Program-made: the position numbers and the translations under genes
Source of the DNA: Agrypnia vestita
Taxonomy: Eukaryota > Arthropoda > Insecta > Trichoptera > Phryganeidae
Assembly (NCBI GenBank): GCA_016648135.1
Contig: JADDOH010005163.1
Coordinates: 81,217 to 145,216 of the forward strand
Direction of reading: 5' to 3'
DNA: 64,000 bases
The notes under the pieces: generated by a model
The model's input: only the letters and a program-made list of their open reading frames with translations
What the model was told of the DNA's origin: nothing
Databases searched by the model: none
Shown: positions 1 through 12,500 of the stretch, one piece after another
Position numbering within the stretch: the first letter of the stretch is position 1
Layout: the number at the start of each line of letters is the position of its first letter

Positions 1-175
1 ATATATGTCGAAATATAATTTCAAAATCATTTCTCTATTGAAAAAAATGCTTGATCAATGATTCAAGTCCCGAAGCAACATTAATGGATCCACCTTAATC
101 TCCATTTTTGTTACACTCGTACGCCCTAAAGCATTCAGTTCATTTCTTTACCTTTTTAACCATTTTATTTAACAG

Positions 176-566
176 GTGTCTGGAGAATGGTTCGAGTCCA
201 CAAGCGACTTGTCGACTGGAGAAGATATCCGTTTGCCATGTGGCGGCCTACTACGGTGAAGTTGAGATCCTCAGGGAGGTCATCACGAGGGAACCTGACC
301 TCTTCAGGAGGGCGGACTCGGCGGGCAGGACTCCCATGCATTACGCAGCCTGGGGAGGTCATCTGGACTGCATAGGCTTTCTTTTAGGACTAAAAGCCGA
401 CCATATCTCTTTGCTTAGAGCGGAAATCAGTAAGAATTTAAAAAAAGTCCTCAAATTCACAATAGACCAAGATAAACTGCTGTGGTTAAATTCAACACGT
501 GGTGAAAACGTTGAAATTCGGGATGAATGCGACTCAAGTCATAGCTGTTATTATATTACTAATATT
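176..566 (+). CDS. TRPA copy 1, exon 2 (first ankyrin repeats)
   Basis: The acceptor is TTTAACAG before 176 and the donor is ATT|GTAAGT after 566. The first base completes a split codon. It encodes two ankyrin repeats, including CHVAAYYGEVEILREV and GRTPMHYAAWGGHLDC, then a less conserved linker rich in lysine and serine. Bases 228-371 match exon 2 of copy 2 at 140 of 144 positions, with only synonymous differences. An open frame extends upstream to an ATG at 108, but the splice site and the paralogue show that this is intron. Confidence 0.85.
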
Positions 567-3500
567 GTAAGTACTCAATATAATTATATTAGTTATGTTG
601 AATTTATTATGAGCCAACGGTCCGTTCGGGATTCAGATTAAGTCATTATTTAAGATTATTTAAGAAAGAAAGAGGTGTCTTTTTTCCAATTCCTTGGAGT
701 CTTCGATACTTTACTTGATAACTGCATTTACGGCTAGACTGCCTATTCTGCTACAGGTGCTAATTGTTCTGATATTTACACCTTTTTCTTATGAAAATTA
801 TACCTGGGTTATTTAAATATATAATTTAAGACAAAGCAGACGGTTTTCTGTCTTAGATTTTTTCCTCAAAACATTCCCCAAAACTTAATTAAACCATAAT
901 TAATAATCTATACCTATAAAACTCAATGTCTGTCTGTCTGTCTGTTCTCTATACAAATCCACACCGTTTGTCCGATTCGATTCAAATTTTGCACGGCGGG
1001 TAACATAGGCAACATTTCCCCCCTATTCTCATACCCCTTCCCCTCCCCCTGACATATTTTCGATGCAAATCTGTACTATTTGAGCAATCGGACTCAAATT
1101 TTAGAAACTCATTCTTTAAGACTCGGCGGGTAACACAGGCAACATTTCCCTCCTATTATCTTACCCCTTCCCCTCCCCGTGACATATTTTCGATGAAAAT
1201 CTTTACCGTTTGAGCGATCGGACTCAAAATTTGGAAACTTATTCTTTAGAACTCGGCGGGTAACATAGGCAACATTTTTTCCCCCTATTCTCTTACCCCT
1301 TCCCCTCTCCCTGATATATTTTCGATGCAAATCTACACCGTTCGAATCGAAACTTTGTTAACCCTCACAAATTTATTTTAAACTTAATCCTTAACCCGTG
1401 CAACACCGGGTATGAACAGTTAGTATTAAATGAAACACATTATTATTATGATGCTGCAATATCAGAACAAAGGTCTGTGAATTATTAACAAATTTATTGG
1501 TCAATTAGAAAACACATACAGAAAAATCAAATATGCGAGAAAATATTTTAGCTGCTACCGGGATTCGCACGGGATTCACCTCCACTCTATCCGGGAATGG
1601 CGCGTTATCCATTTTTGAAATTGAAATTGGATAACGCGCCATTCCAGATCCGTTAGTTCGAATCCCGGTAGAAGTTAAAATATTTTTTCGTGTATTTGTA
1701 TGTCTTTTCTGATTGATTAATAAATTTGTTTAAAGCATAATTCATAAGAAGTGGTAACGCGTCAGCATTTATATGTAAATTATTATTTTTTAATAACTAA
1801 ACTAATTTTAATAAAACTCATTAAAAAGTGATTATTGTAATGTCATCCGGAATTTGTCTCACTGGCTAACTTAACGTTTGTTTACGTTTTAGAGCTTTTT
1901 GATAGGTTAAATTCTTTAATTCCAAGCCTGTCAAACTTAATAACATCAAAAATTAATAATATCAAAATTATTGTATAACATTGTAACGACAATGATTGAT
2001 TTTTTCAGAATAAGACCAACTATCAGTTAATATTTAATGATTTACAAAAAGGATTACTTATTTATAGGACAAACATTTACGTATGTCAAGCTTATTGAAT
2101 CTCTGGGTGAAATCTAGTCTACACTTGATTGATATTATCTTTATAAAATATTTTACAACAATTTCAGCTAAATGTAGTTGAGACTGAATGCACCCCTCTG
2201 CACGAAGCTTGCGCGCGCGTGCAGCCGGACTGCGTGCTCGCGCTGCTCGCCTGCGGCGCTGACGTCACCATGTGCGACAAGCAATGGAAGACGCCACTCG
2301 ACGTCTTAGGTTTGGCATTCATAAAAGCTGGACGAATTTTCAAATTGGACATGCAAGAGTAAAATTGACTTTTTATATATTTTTTTTAAGATGTATATAA
2401 TATTTTTTTAATCTGATCTTTACCACACATTTGATAAGAACACATTTTTAATACTACAACTGCTCAATAAACTTTTTTTTAAATTATATTTTTTATAAAA
2501 AAATAAGGTGTTCAAACATTGAAATTCTAAAAACAGTGAATTTTCATTAGTGGTTTCGTATTCAGGCTGAAGTAAGGTAGGTATTGCCACACAAATGCCA
2601 AGATAAAGAACAAATTCGTTTGAGATCTAATAAATATTAAAGTCATGGCGAATAAATCCTTGCTTACTTACGATTACGCCGTTTCCTTTTGGGGGTAATC
2701 ATATAGGATAGAGAGCCACATACAACTCTGGACAAATCCACATTCATACATTTTCGTATGCAAGCTCGACGGTTGTCTATGTCTTCTGTCCTGACATACA
2801 ACTCTGGCCTCATCTACATTCATATATATTCGAATGCAAGCTCGATGGTTGTTGGGGCTTCTAACGAGACCATCTTCCAGTATCTCGTTAATCTGGTCGT
2901 GCCACGTCTTTCGAGGTCGCCCTCTTTTCTGGCACCGTCAATACTTGCGTTATATATCTTTCTTACCATTCTTTCATCATTCATTCGCTCAACATACCCA
3001 AACCACCTGAGCGACACCTTTTTAATTCTATTAATTATGCTAAGATCAGCTTTACATTCATTCCAACTATCTTCTAGAAATATCTATGGAGAATCTTGAA
3101 AGATCTATGGAGAACCAGGAACTCTTCAAGAAGAGCCAAAAAACAATTTTTTTCGGGAAGTCGCACCTGTGAAGCGCCCTTGAAGCGTCTCTTACGCAAA
3201 AACGGCGCTATATAAATTAAAATAAATATAACAAAACATTAATTCTTTACTTTATCATAAATGGATTTGACACACATACGTCTAAGGGATCTCATTTCCA
3301 CTGCATTCAGTCTACTTTTGTTCCTCTTCTGCCAGCTCCACGCTTCACTTCCATATATCAAATCCTCTGCGGAAATAAAAAAAAACTTACCTATAAAAAC
3401 CAAGTTTTTATTATACTCCCTTTCTCATTTACTAGTGGGAACTGATTTGGCGCTTAACCTACGCGTTCTGCTTCGGTCGGGCGACGTTATGAAAGGGAGT

Positions 3501-6500
3501 AATAAAAAATTTCCAAAAATCCAAAATTATACAATAATCAGGTTCCGTATCTACCAGACGCGTCGCAGTCTTACTCAGTTGTATGAAAAAACCATTAAAA
3601 ATTTGAAAACTCCAAAATTGTACTATAGTTATTAATTTTTTTTAAAGAAAAGTTGATAGATCTTTTTGATCGTCGCCACGAACCTGCTTGCAAAGTTTCA
3701 GCTCGATTGGTTTACGGGAAAAGAGTTAAAAATCGATCCAAAGTTTTTGCGTCAAAGAAACAGACAGACGCCACGAGTTAATATAAAGGGAGTAATAAGG
3801 TTTTCTGGTTACAATTTGAAGGTAAATCAATATTAATGAAGAGTGTGTGATGATATTGACTTATTTAAATCAATATTGATAAGAAGCTTATACTGGAATG
3901 TTTGTCTGCTAAAGTTTATAATAAAGAGAAGCTTCACAACCCGTTAAATATTCTGTAATTATATATTTGCCGGGTAAGTAGGTGCAGACGAGCCTTTATT
4001 GTTTCTGGATCGTAGCGGAGGGCCGCGCGTGTGACGGGTGCGTTACTTTTATTTTGACGAAAATGGGCGAATCGCAGACGCTGCCGGTATAACAGATTTG
4101 GCCAATCGCGGCCATTTTGGCAACAAATCCAGCTAATGAGAAGCGTCCTAGATGAGGTCATCGCTGCATGGTAGAGTTTTCACGGACAGTGGGATGGGGA
4201 ATGGCGAGAGATTTGGACTATATAAGCGGTACAAATTTTGGTACAGCCCTTGAGTTTTCAGCCTTGACGTGAGCCGGAGGCTCTTGAAGAAGGAAGATAG
4301 AATTGCCACCAGTGGCGCCGATAAATTAAATAAAACCATGAAGGAAGTCGAAGACTTATAATAATTCAAAGGAGATTTAGAGCAGTAACACTCGTAGAAA
4401 AAAGCTAAGCATTTCCAATATTATCTATTTCTATTGCCTTTTATGTATATTTTATGTAAAGATATGAGATTTCAAAGTGGTCCAATTCAGTCGATAATTA
4501 TTAGGCGTAGACTTCGATCGTATTGCACAATGTATTGAAATTAGAAATGTACGTCTTTCCAGGTAGCGGAAGAATTAAAAAAGATAAATTTTGAAAATGA
4601 AAGTGGACATCTCCTCGAATGGTAGATAATTTCAGACAAAGAGTATAGATCCTACCAATATATAAAGTTCGTTTTAATTGCTGTTTATGTACGGTTCCAA
4701 GTTCTACCGGGTATGAATCTATTCTGAAGTCGTTTGATAGTTGGCTAAATTACACGTACTTTTGCTGTCGCTCGATATATAAATAAATGAATCTAAAATG
4801 GACCAATTCGTTAAATAATTTAAGTAGGCTGTGTATGCATTTATGTTACGCAATATATTGCAATTGGGGAGATTTTGCAAATAGGAATTTATAACGTTTT
4901 CAACTTATTATTCAATTCCCATGAGATGAAATACATTTGCCGAAGCTAGAATTATGTGTAAACGGGAATGGAAAGAAGGAGGGTGTGTATTCTTTTGCAG
5001 ATTAGAAGCTGGCGGGGTTTTATAATAACAAGCAGCATTCTTGATAGAAGGAAAGTGAAGGGATACCCAGGCGCTGGTAATTACGTAATTTTGGAGAAAA
5101 CCCGTAATATGATATTGGAGCAGGACAACATCTCTGGAGCAGACCAACTACGAAAATAAGATAAGAACCTTTAATATTATTTATTCATGATGTTTCCTCA
5201 TGTGTATTATATAGAATGTACTCGGTTCATAATTTGTTTCATCGCTATTCATTTCATTACGTGGGTTTAGAGTTCGACGGTAACGGGCGCGATAACAAAT
5301 TGGTACTGATGTTGGGACGTAACGCCGGGATTATATCTTAATTATCTTTAGAATAGAAGCGAGGTCATTCAGAATGGAGAAATTAAGAGGAAACTCTGCT
5401 GGACTACATATCGAAATTGAGGATTTACCAAAGGCGAGAAAATATCCTATATCGGAATGTATTTTGTATCGCATGGAACTATTGATACTGCCGACACCAG
5501 AAAGACAGATAAGAAATTTTTATAATATTACTATTTATTTATTTCGATTTAATTTTATCTATAAAATTTTGTTTGAATTATGCCTGGCTCATTAGAAATA
5601 TCTGTGTTGAGACAGGCACAAGTTACAATATTGTGTAGGTTCAAAACATAGTAGATAGATAATAAAGTTTTAAAGTAACATAATGGAAAATACACCTACG
5701 GTTATATAGTGTTAGTGTGTTTATTATTCCCTTGCTTTCTTATGTGTATGATATGGAATGTTCTGCGATTCATAATTTTATAAAATGTTTCCGACCGTTT
5801 CTGTGCAGTTGACGATTCGTTTATTCAATGTATGGTTCGGAAGTTTTGACGAGAGGGAGGATTCCGCCACAAAGAGTAACACTGAGGATCATATTCATAT
5901 TATCTATTACGGATAATTATTTTTACTATCGAAATGTATTTATTTTGGGAGGACTTGAGATCGGCGTAATATTGTGCTAAGTATAATACGATTGTTTGCG
6001 TGATATAAATTCAAATCGTACGAGAAATTTCTTCCAAACAAATATATTTTAATGCACGGGAATTTTTATAATATTTGTACTAACAATGGAATACACAGAA
6101 TTCTATAAGAAACGCATAATAGAGTTATAATTGAGCTGTTTCACAATACTTGGACAGTATTCAAATACGTCGCGATCCGAACGAGAGCGATAATATAATA
6201 TCGTTCATATAATATCGAAGATATACCGCCCCGCAGTTGGAGTTGAGATTTGCGGGCGGAAGCCCTGCCGGAAATACGCCCGACCAGGAGAGAATCTGGG
6301 AATACAAAAGGAACACTCGCTGTACAAGATAAGGCTTTTTCATATTTTCTTTAATGCATTTTAGGTTCAATATGTTTCTATTATTACCCTCGATTTATTT
6401 TTATGTAGTGTGCGTTTTGTCGCCGTTTATAATTGTCTTATATTTTATATTCGCCTAGAAACATCACTGTGCTAACCAGAGATTATTTACGGGAGTATTA

Positions 6501-9500
6501 TAAACGCATTTGGCGGGAATTGCCCTATGTACTGATCAAAGAGTCTCCGGCGATCTAGTTAACAGACAGGTTTAGATAAGGATTGGTCCAATTCGTTCAA
6601 TAATTATACGTGAATTCGAGATATATTGCACAATATATTGAAATTGGGGAGGTCTGCGTCTTTCTAGATAGAAACGGATATTATATCGACTTCAGAAGGA
6701 CAGATAAGAGATTTTATTATTATTCTCTTGGTTCTCGTATGCATTGCTATACATTGGTTAATATTGGGATGTATCGTAGATCAATATTTAATTATACCTA
6801 AAGGCAAACGGGGTCGCGTTTAATATTTATTATTCCTGATTTAAGAGCTGTATAGTAATCAGGGGTAGTTAACCTTCGGTCTCCCGTAATCGCGTTGGTT
6901 ATTTATATGTTCCTTTTTATGTTGCTTGATGCTTACTATGCAGCTATGCTCGGATTTAAGTGGATCAAACGGGTCGCTAACACAATATAGGTATGAGAAA
7001 TTGGTTTATTCACGTAGTAATGTATAGTGATTACACGGACGGTAAATAATATTGATTAAAAATCACAGCTTCTTGCATCGGTGTAGCGCTTATATAAATT
7101 ATGTCAATATACGGATCTGTAATCTGTTGCGAATCAGGTTGAAGACGCTTGGCAGGGGTGGTTAACCTTCGATCTCCCGTAATCGCGTTGGTTATTTATA
7201 TGTTCCTTTTTATGTTGCTTGATGCTGGGAGATATGAAGTTGATATTGCTTACTATATAACAATATATGTATTCAAGTGGACCAAACGGGGTTGATATCA
7301 AAATATAGATAGTTAAAATGTTTCTCTTCAACATTTTCCATTATCGTGGGTCGTTTGCATCCTAGCTCGAACGTGGCGATAATGTGAAAATACTACGCTG
7401 TCTGGGATTTTCTGCGTAATGTTTATGTCTGCATGTGATATCACTATACGGCGTAGATGAACTAGTTTGAAGGGGTTTATGTCCTGCATGTGCTCGGCGT
7501 AGAGGGAATAGTCTTCTTGTTTTAGGATCCTATATAGTTTTGGAGGCGCTGGTATTAAAATACATATACAAGGAAAACACTATTTAGGGAATCATTAACT
7601 GGATGGCAGGTATTGAAGCACACTCACAAACAAGGAGGACGTTATTTTAAATATATGTCTGGAAAGCTGTTATTGGAAAACGCATACAAGGAAAACATCA
7701 TTTGGAGGCGTTACTAGAGGATATGGCTAGTTTGCAGAGACTTTCAACTTCCACCAGCTAAGGACCTTTTACTATTACTATTCTTTTTGTCATTTGTTGA
7801 ACGTGGTGCTTATATGCAGAACTTAAACATATTTAAAATTACTAATGAAAAGAATCTAAACATTGTTAAATTTGCTAATGGAAGGAAAGAGGTCGGAATT
7901 CATTGACGCTGTGATGATCAATACGTTGTGACACGCCAGGTGGGCGTACAACATGGCCAACTTAACGCATACCATCCTTATAATAGAGAGGCAACGGCTC
8001 AAGAATATGCGGTTGTTTCCTATAGCTCGGCGTCGAGAACTCACCCGTAACACGCTGGTGGGAAGAATCTCGATGCTTGGTCGTCTTCGGTGTCATCAAA
8101 TCCAGATCTCCATGTTTAAACCTTGAAAAGAAGCTGATTTATTTGAACGAGTATCCTGATCGGGAATGCAAGTTGACACCTCACCCTAATACATAATTTA
8201 CCACCTTTTCTATACTGCCGTATACCAGGAGCCTTTCGGAGCCCTTCTCCTCTGGCACAGGACATACATATCAGGAACCACACAATTAACCGTAACATTC
8301 ACTTTGGAATACTATCTATTTAATATCTCTAGTCTATTAGACTACACCGTGGGATCAATCACATCAACAATAATTGGCGATGCTAACATGGCTCTGTCTG
8401 ACGCACTCAGGGATGAGTCTTTTCCAGCCACCCAGTTAGTTCATTCAGTCCTTTATTCAGTAGTTAATATAATAATAATCCGGCCCATGTAGCCGCGACG
8501 TGGGATCCTCATCATTATATACCAGTCAATTTGACTGCCCCGCGGGACAATACGCAAACCTTAATATAAGATGCGGGATCTCTTCCTGATATGTTTGTCG
8601 CCATGAGGACGAGGACGCTGAATGGATCCCAGCAGAGGCAATAGCATCTCGGGTTGGTTTTGGTCTGCAGCTTAGTGCGGGAGGTTATGTCTAAACAGGG
8701 GTTAACAACCGGATGCGGCGATGATCTGGGGCCGTATCCCCCTCCCCCCTACAGGGGGGGGGGGGCATCAGAATCCACGCTCGATCAGAAGTGGTTAGAC
8801 ACTTCTTAAACATTATTTACAAAAAACTGTATCTTCCATTCCTTTAGAATCTCGGGCTGTGATAATGTCAGACAAAGCTTACCCCGAGCCTCTGGATGCA
8901 CCTGGTTGTTATAAATATGTTTATCTTCTCTCACTATGTACTGTGAACAGGTTGAGCAGATCGGAACACGTGGGACACCATATCGGTAAGCTTCTTTCAT
9001 GCGTCTCTGAATATAACGTATTCTATTATATCTTATAAATCTGTTATAAATGGGTACCGCGTGTGCAAACACTGTTCTAAGTTGCTACTATGAGGTATTG
9101 ATAATCAAAGCGGAAGGAATCTTAAGCGTACGCCGTTAACTTGTCAACGATTGTATTGTTTTATATTTTTCAGCATTTTAACCCCGGTGGTATTATAGTT
9201 ATGACGGTACAATGTAAGGAAGTTTTGCTATTAGCGTTTATTCCCCGGCTACGCCGCATATAATCGGCTTTTAGGTCGATTCAGGACGTGGACGATATCG
9301 GCTATCTCTCGTATAGGCGAAACTGTAGAATTCTAGAGCGGTTTCTAGAAGGGCTCAAAGTAATTTCGGAAATATGTTTTATGTCTCTGGCGTTTCGTCT
9401 ATAAGTGTTTGAAGATAATACGTGGATTTCGTGTCGATACGGTTAGGCGTTCTATCATCTTTAGTAAATAAATCCGTTATGTTAATTACGGGTACAGAGT

Positions 9501-12500
9501 AGCTACTTGCGTTAGTTATTTCCCATAGATAGGTAAGAATCAGTTCTATCTTAGTCTATTCGCGTTAATAATAATACGAGTCTCACCACATATCAAAAGA
9601 ATCTTGGATAGCTACGAACACAACGGAAGGGGAATTTTTCTAACCACTAGATAGATCACGACTGGCCAATTTTGAAAATATAAATCTTAACAAAAAAAAT
9701 AATATTAGCTTTACGAAGTTCTAAGTTCGACTAAAGTTTTCATCTAGTAGCTTAAAGCATAAAGCGTGTGCTTAAAAGTCGCAAAAGTCCTAATACACGA
9801 ATACTCTAAAAACGGTAAAGCGAAAAGTCGTAATAAAGTTTAATTCGGTAGCTTAAAGTCTCAAGCTTTGGGCTTTACGTAAAACTTATATATTATATTA
9901 AATAAATTTTATAGTTAGGTATAGTTTAGGTTGGGTAAGCTCCAGTTACGTTTCAAGTGAATATGTTAATAATGAATATCGACGGTCCCTACTTGTACTG
10001 TCGAATCTGCAAAAATTTCATTTTCTTTTTGGTATCTTAAACCATCCATCCGATTTACTCTATATTTTTGGATAATTTTAAAAACAAATTAAATTTAATT
10101 TAATATATGTTTTGTTTGAAACGAAAGTTTAATTTTTTTTCAACATTGTCCGAAAATATAGACTAAATTGAATGATTTAAGATAGTAAACCGAAAAAATA
10201 TTTTTCTTGGATTCGACAGTATACGTAGGGACCGTCAATATGTTAATAGTAAAATGTACCAAATAGTCTATGATTGCCAACCCCAAGTTCAAAAGTAGCG
10301 TAACTGTAACCAAACCTATTTGAAGGTAAATGAAGAGTGCACCAAATAATTGTCAAACCCAAGTTTAAAAGTAAATGTAATCAAACCTAACATCATTACA
10401 ACTTTACATGATCAAAGCTTTTTATAAATTTCTATGTCACACGTATGTCGAAATACCGAATTTATAAATTACTTACACTACCTTGGGAGCCTGAAATTTA
10501 GGTATAAATCCGTGGAAGTTGGGTGATTTTATAAGATGATTATTTATTTATTTGTTTATTTGTTTATTTATTTACTAATTTATTTATTTATGTATAAAGT
10601 TTTTTCTTCATTTCAATTATTTTTCCTGCATCTTGCCTGCCTTTATACTTTTAAATATTTTTTATTCTTAATTTTTACTGTATGTACTACTTTTTACAAA
10701 AGAAATATTAGATATTGATCTAAGGCGGTAAAATAATAATAAAAGGCTACCTACCTTAGAATAGGAATTGCAATATACCTAGCAAGGTAGGTAGTGGCCC
10801 GGACATTACATTTAATCCTGTATTTCTATATATTATGTTTGCATTATCAAGCAATTAAATGTTTGTTGTCCAATAAACGACGATTTGTCGGTACTGAAAT
10901 GAAATATTATAATCAAATACAAAAAAATGTAAGTAAAAAACAAACGAAGAGAGTGAAAGAATTAAGGGTGAAAGAGAAATCAGGTACGGGGAGGAAAGGA
11001 AATATTTATTTAGTTTTCAAAAAGAAAAAAGAGGAAGAGAGAAGAAGAAGAAAAAAAATAACACATCAAATATAGCGCAAAGATATTTGAGAAATACATT
11101 TGCATATACATACGAGGTTTGGAAGAAATTTTATTTTTTATGTATATATTTATTCCAGTATGTATGAAGGTAATTGCAGTCCCACATATTCCATTTAAGT
11201 ATACATATATAGAAAATAAAATACAGGCAATTCATATAATATAAAAGAATAAAAAGAATGAAGCTGTATTAAAAAAAAGATTTATGACTGAGGTGAATAT
11301 CCAAGTGTATTAAAATCATACATTGATGAATTGAAGAGATCCAAGTCGCCGACTACAGTGTTGACCAAATTAGACGAGCGATATATAAAAGAGTTTTGCC
11401 GGGAGTTGGTATCACTATGTGAAAGGCTCAAGGTTTCGAGTCTCGACCTATCTAGTAGATCTTCCGGGACTCAACAGCGTTTCTTTATTGGCACTTATTA
11501 ATCATATAAAACTATTATTATATTGGAAGTTTTTTGAAAAAAAAATTCTGTATCCTGTCTATTCCCATGGAACTCCTCCACCGTGACAGAAATGAGACTT
11601 TCCCTGGTGCACAGTGCACGTTCATCTGATACAGAAAAGAAGGATATATACTTATATAAAAATGAAATTGCCCTTGGCATTTTGTGGGCGTTACACTGAT
11701 TTCTCATGTTCACTGGGTTCCGAGTTCGAATCCAGATGAGAACACAAATAAATTTTTGTGATTTCCTTAACCTTGTTTTATGGTTCGTTTTGATAGAGTT
11801 ATTTGGCCTCGCGGTAATATTAAAAATTAAAAAAAAAAATCAAATCTTATTTGAACAAAAATGTGAATCACTATTAAAACTAAGCCTTTACCAAACACCA
11901 AACATAACAATCACCCTTGTACATGGATATGTACCACAAAGAATTTATTTTTCAGAGATTTTTGTGATCTATATGGATTATTTTATAAGGGAAATTTTAA
12001 CTATTGATATTTTAATTACAGCTTTATAAGGATAATTGAGACCTTTATTCAATACGGCACGCGCGATAACGATGACTGCATGAAATGGTTTTCAAACACG
12101 CATGGAGTGTCTCCTCTTCACGTTGCAGTTATGTTCGACAGCATAAAAGCTGTTAAATTATTATTGGCCATTAAATCCAATCCATGTCTTCCGGATGATG
12201 AAGGACAAACTGCCCTGCATTTGGCTATTTTAAATAAAAAGACAAACATTCTTAGAGCCTTACTCAAAACTCTTTCAAACCAAACCGAAAATCTTGTTGA
12301 CGTACTGAACCAAGACGAGCGCACACCTTTGCAACTTGCGGTCTTGGAACAATGGTTCGATGGGGTATCAATACTCTTAGAAGCCAAAGCTAGCACAATC
12401 ATCGGATCAAATAGCAATAGAGACATAGCCCTTCATTTTGCTGCCCAAGTTGGTAACTTAGAGATACTTGAAAAATTAATTAAAAATTTACCCTCGAAGA

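Noticed and set aside
108..175. ATG at 108 as start of the first gene
   Set aside because: It lies before a clear acceptor (AACAG at 171-175). The paralogue has exon 1 spliced there, and the residues before the acceptor are intronic.
1000..1370. CRISPR-like array
   Set aside because: The units are about 120 bp, contiguous and diverged with no spacers, inside a Helitron of a eukaryotic genome.
8806..9072. 88-codon minus frame with CSTC motif as a zinc-finger gene
   Set aside because: A single cysteine pair, no paired ligands, no start context, and it lies in an unassigned decayed region.
10536..10718. 60-codon frame rich in Ile, Tyr, Leu and Phe
   Set aside because: It is a translation of a TTTA microsatellite and AT-rich intron.
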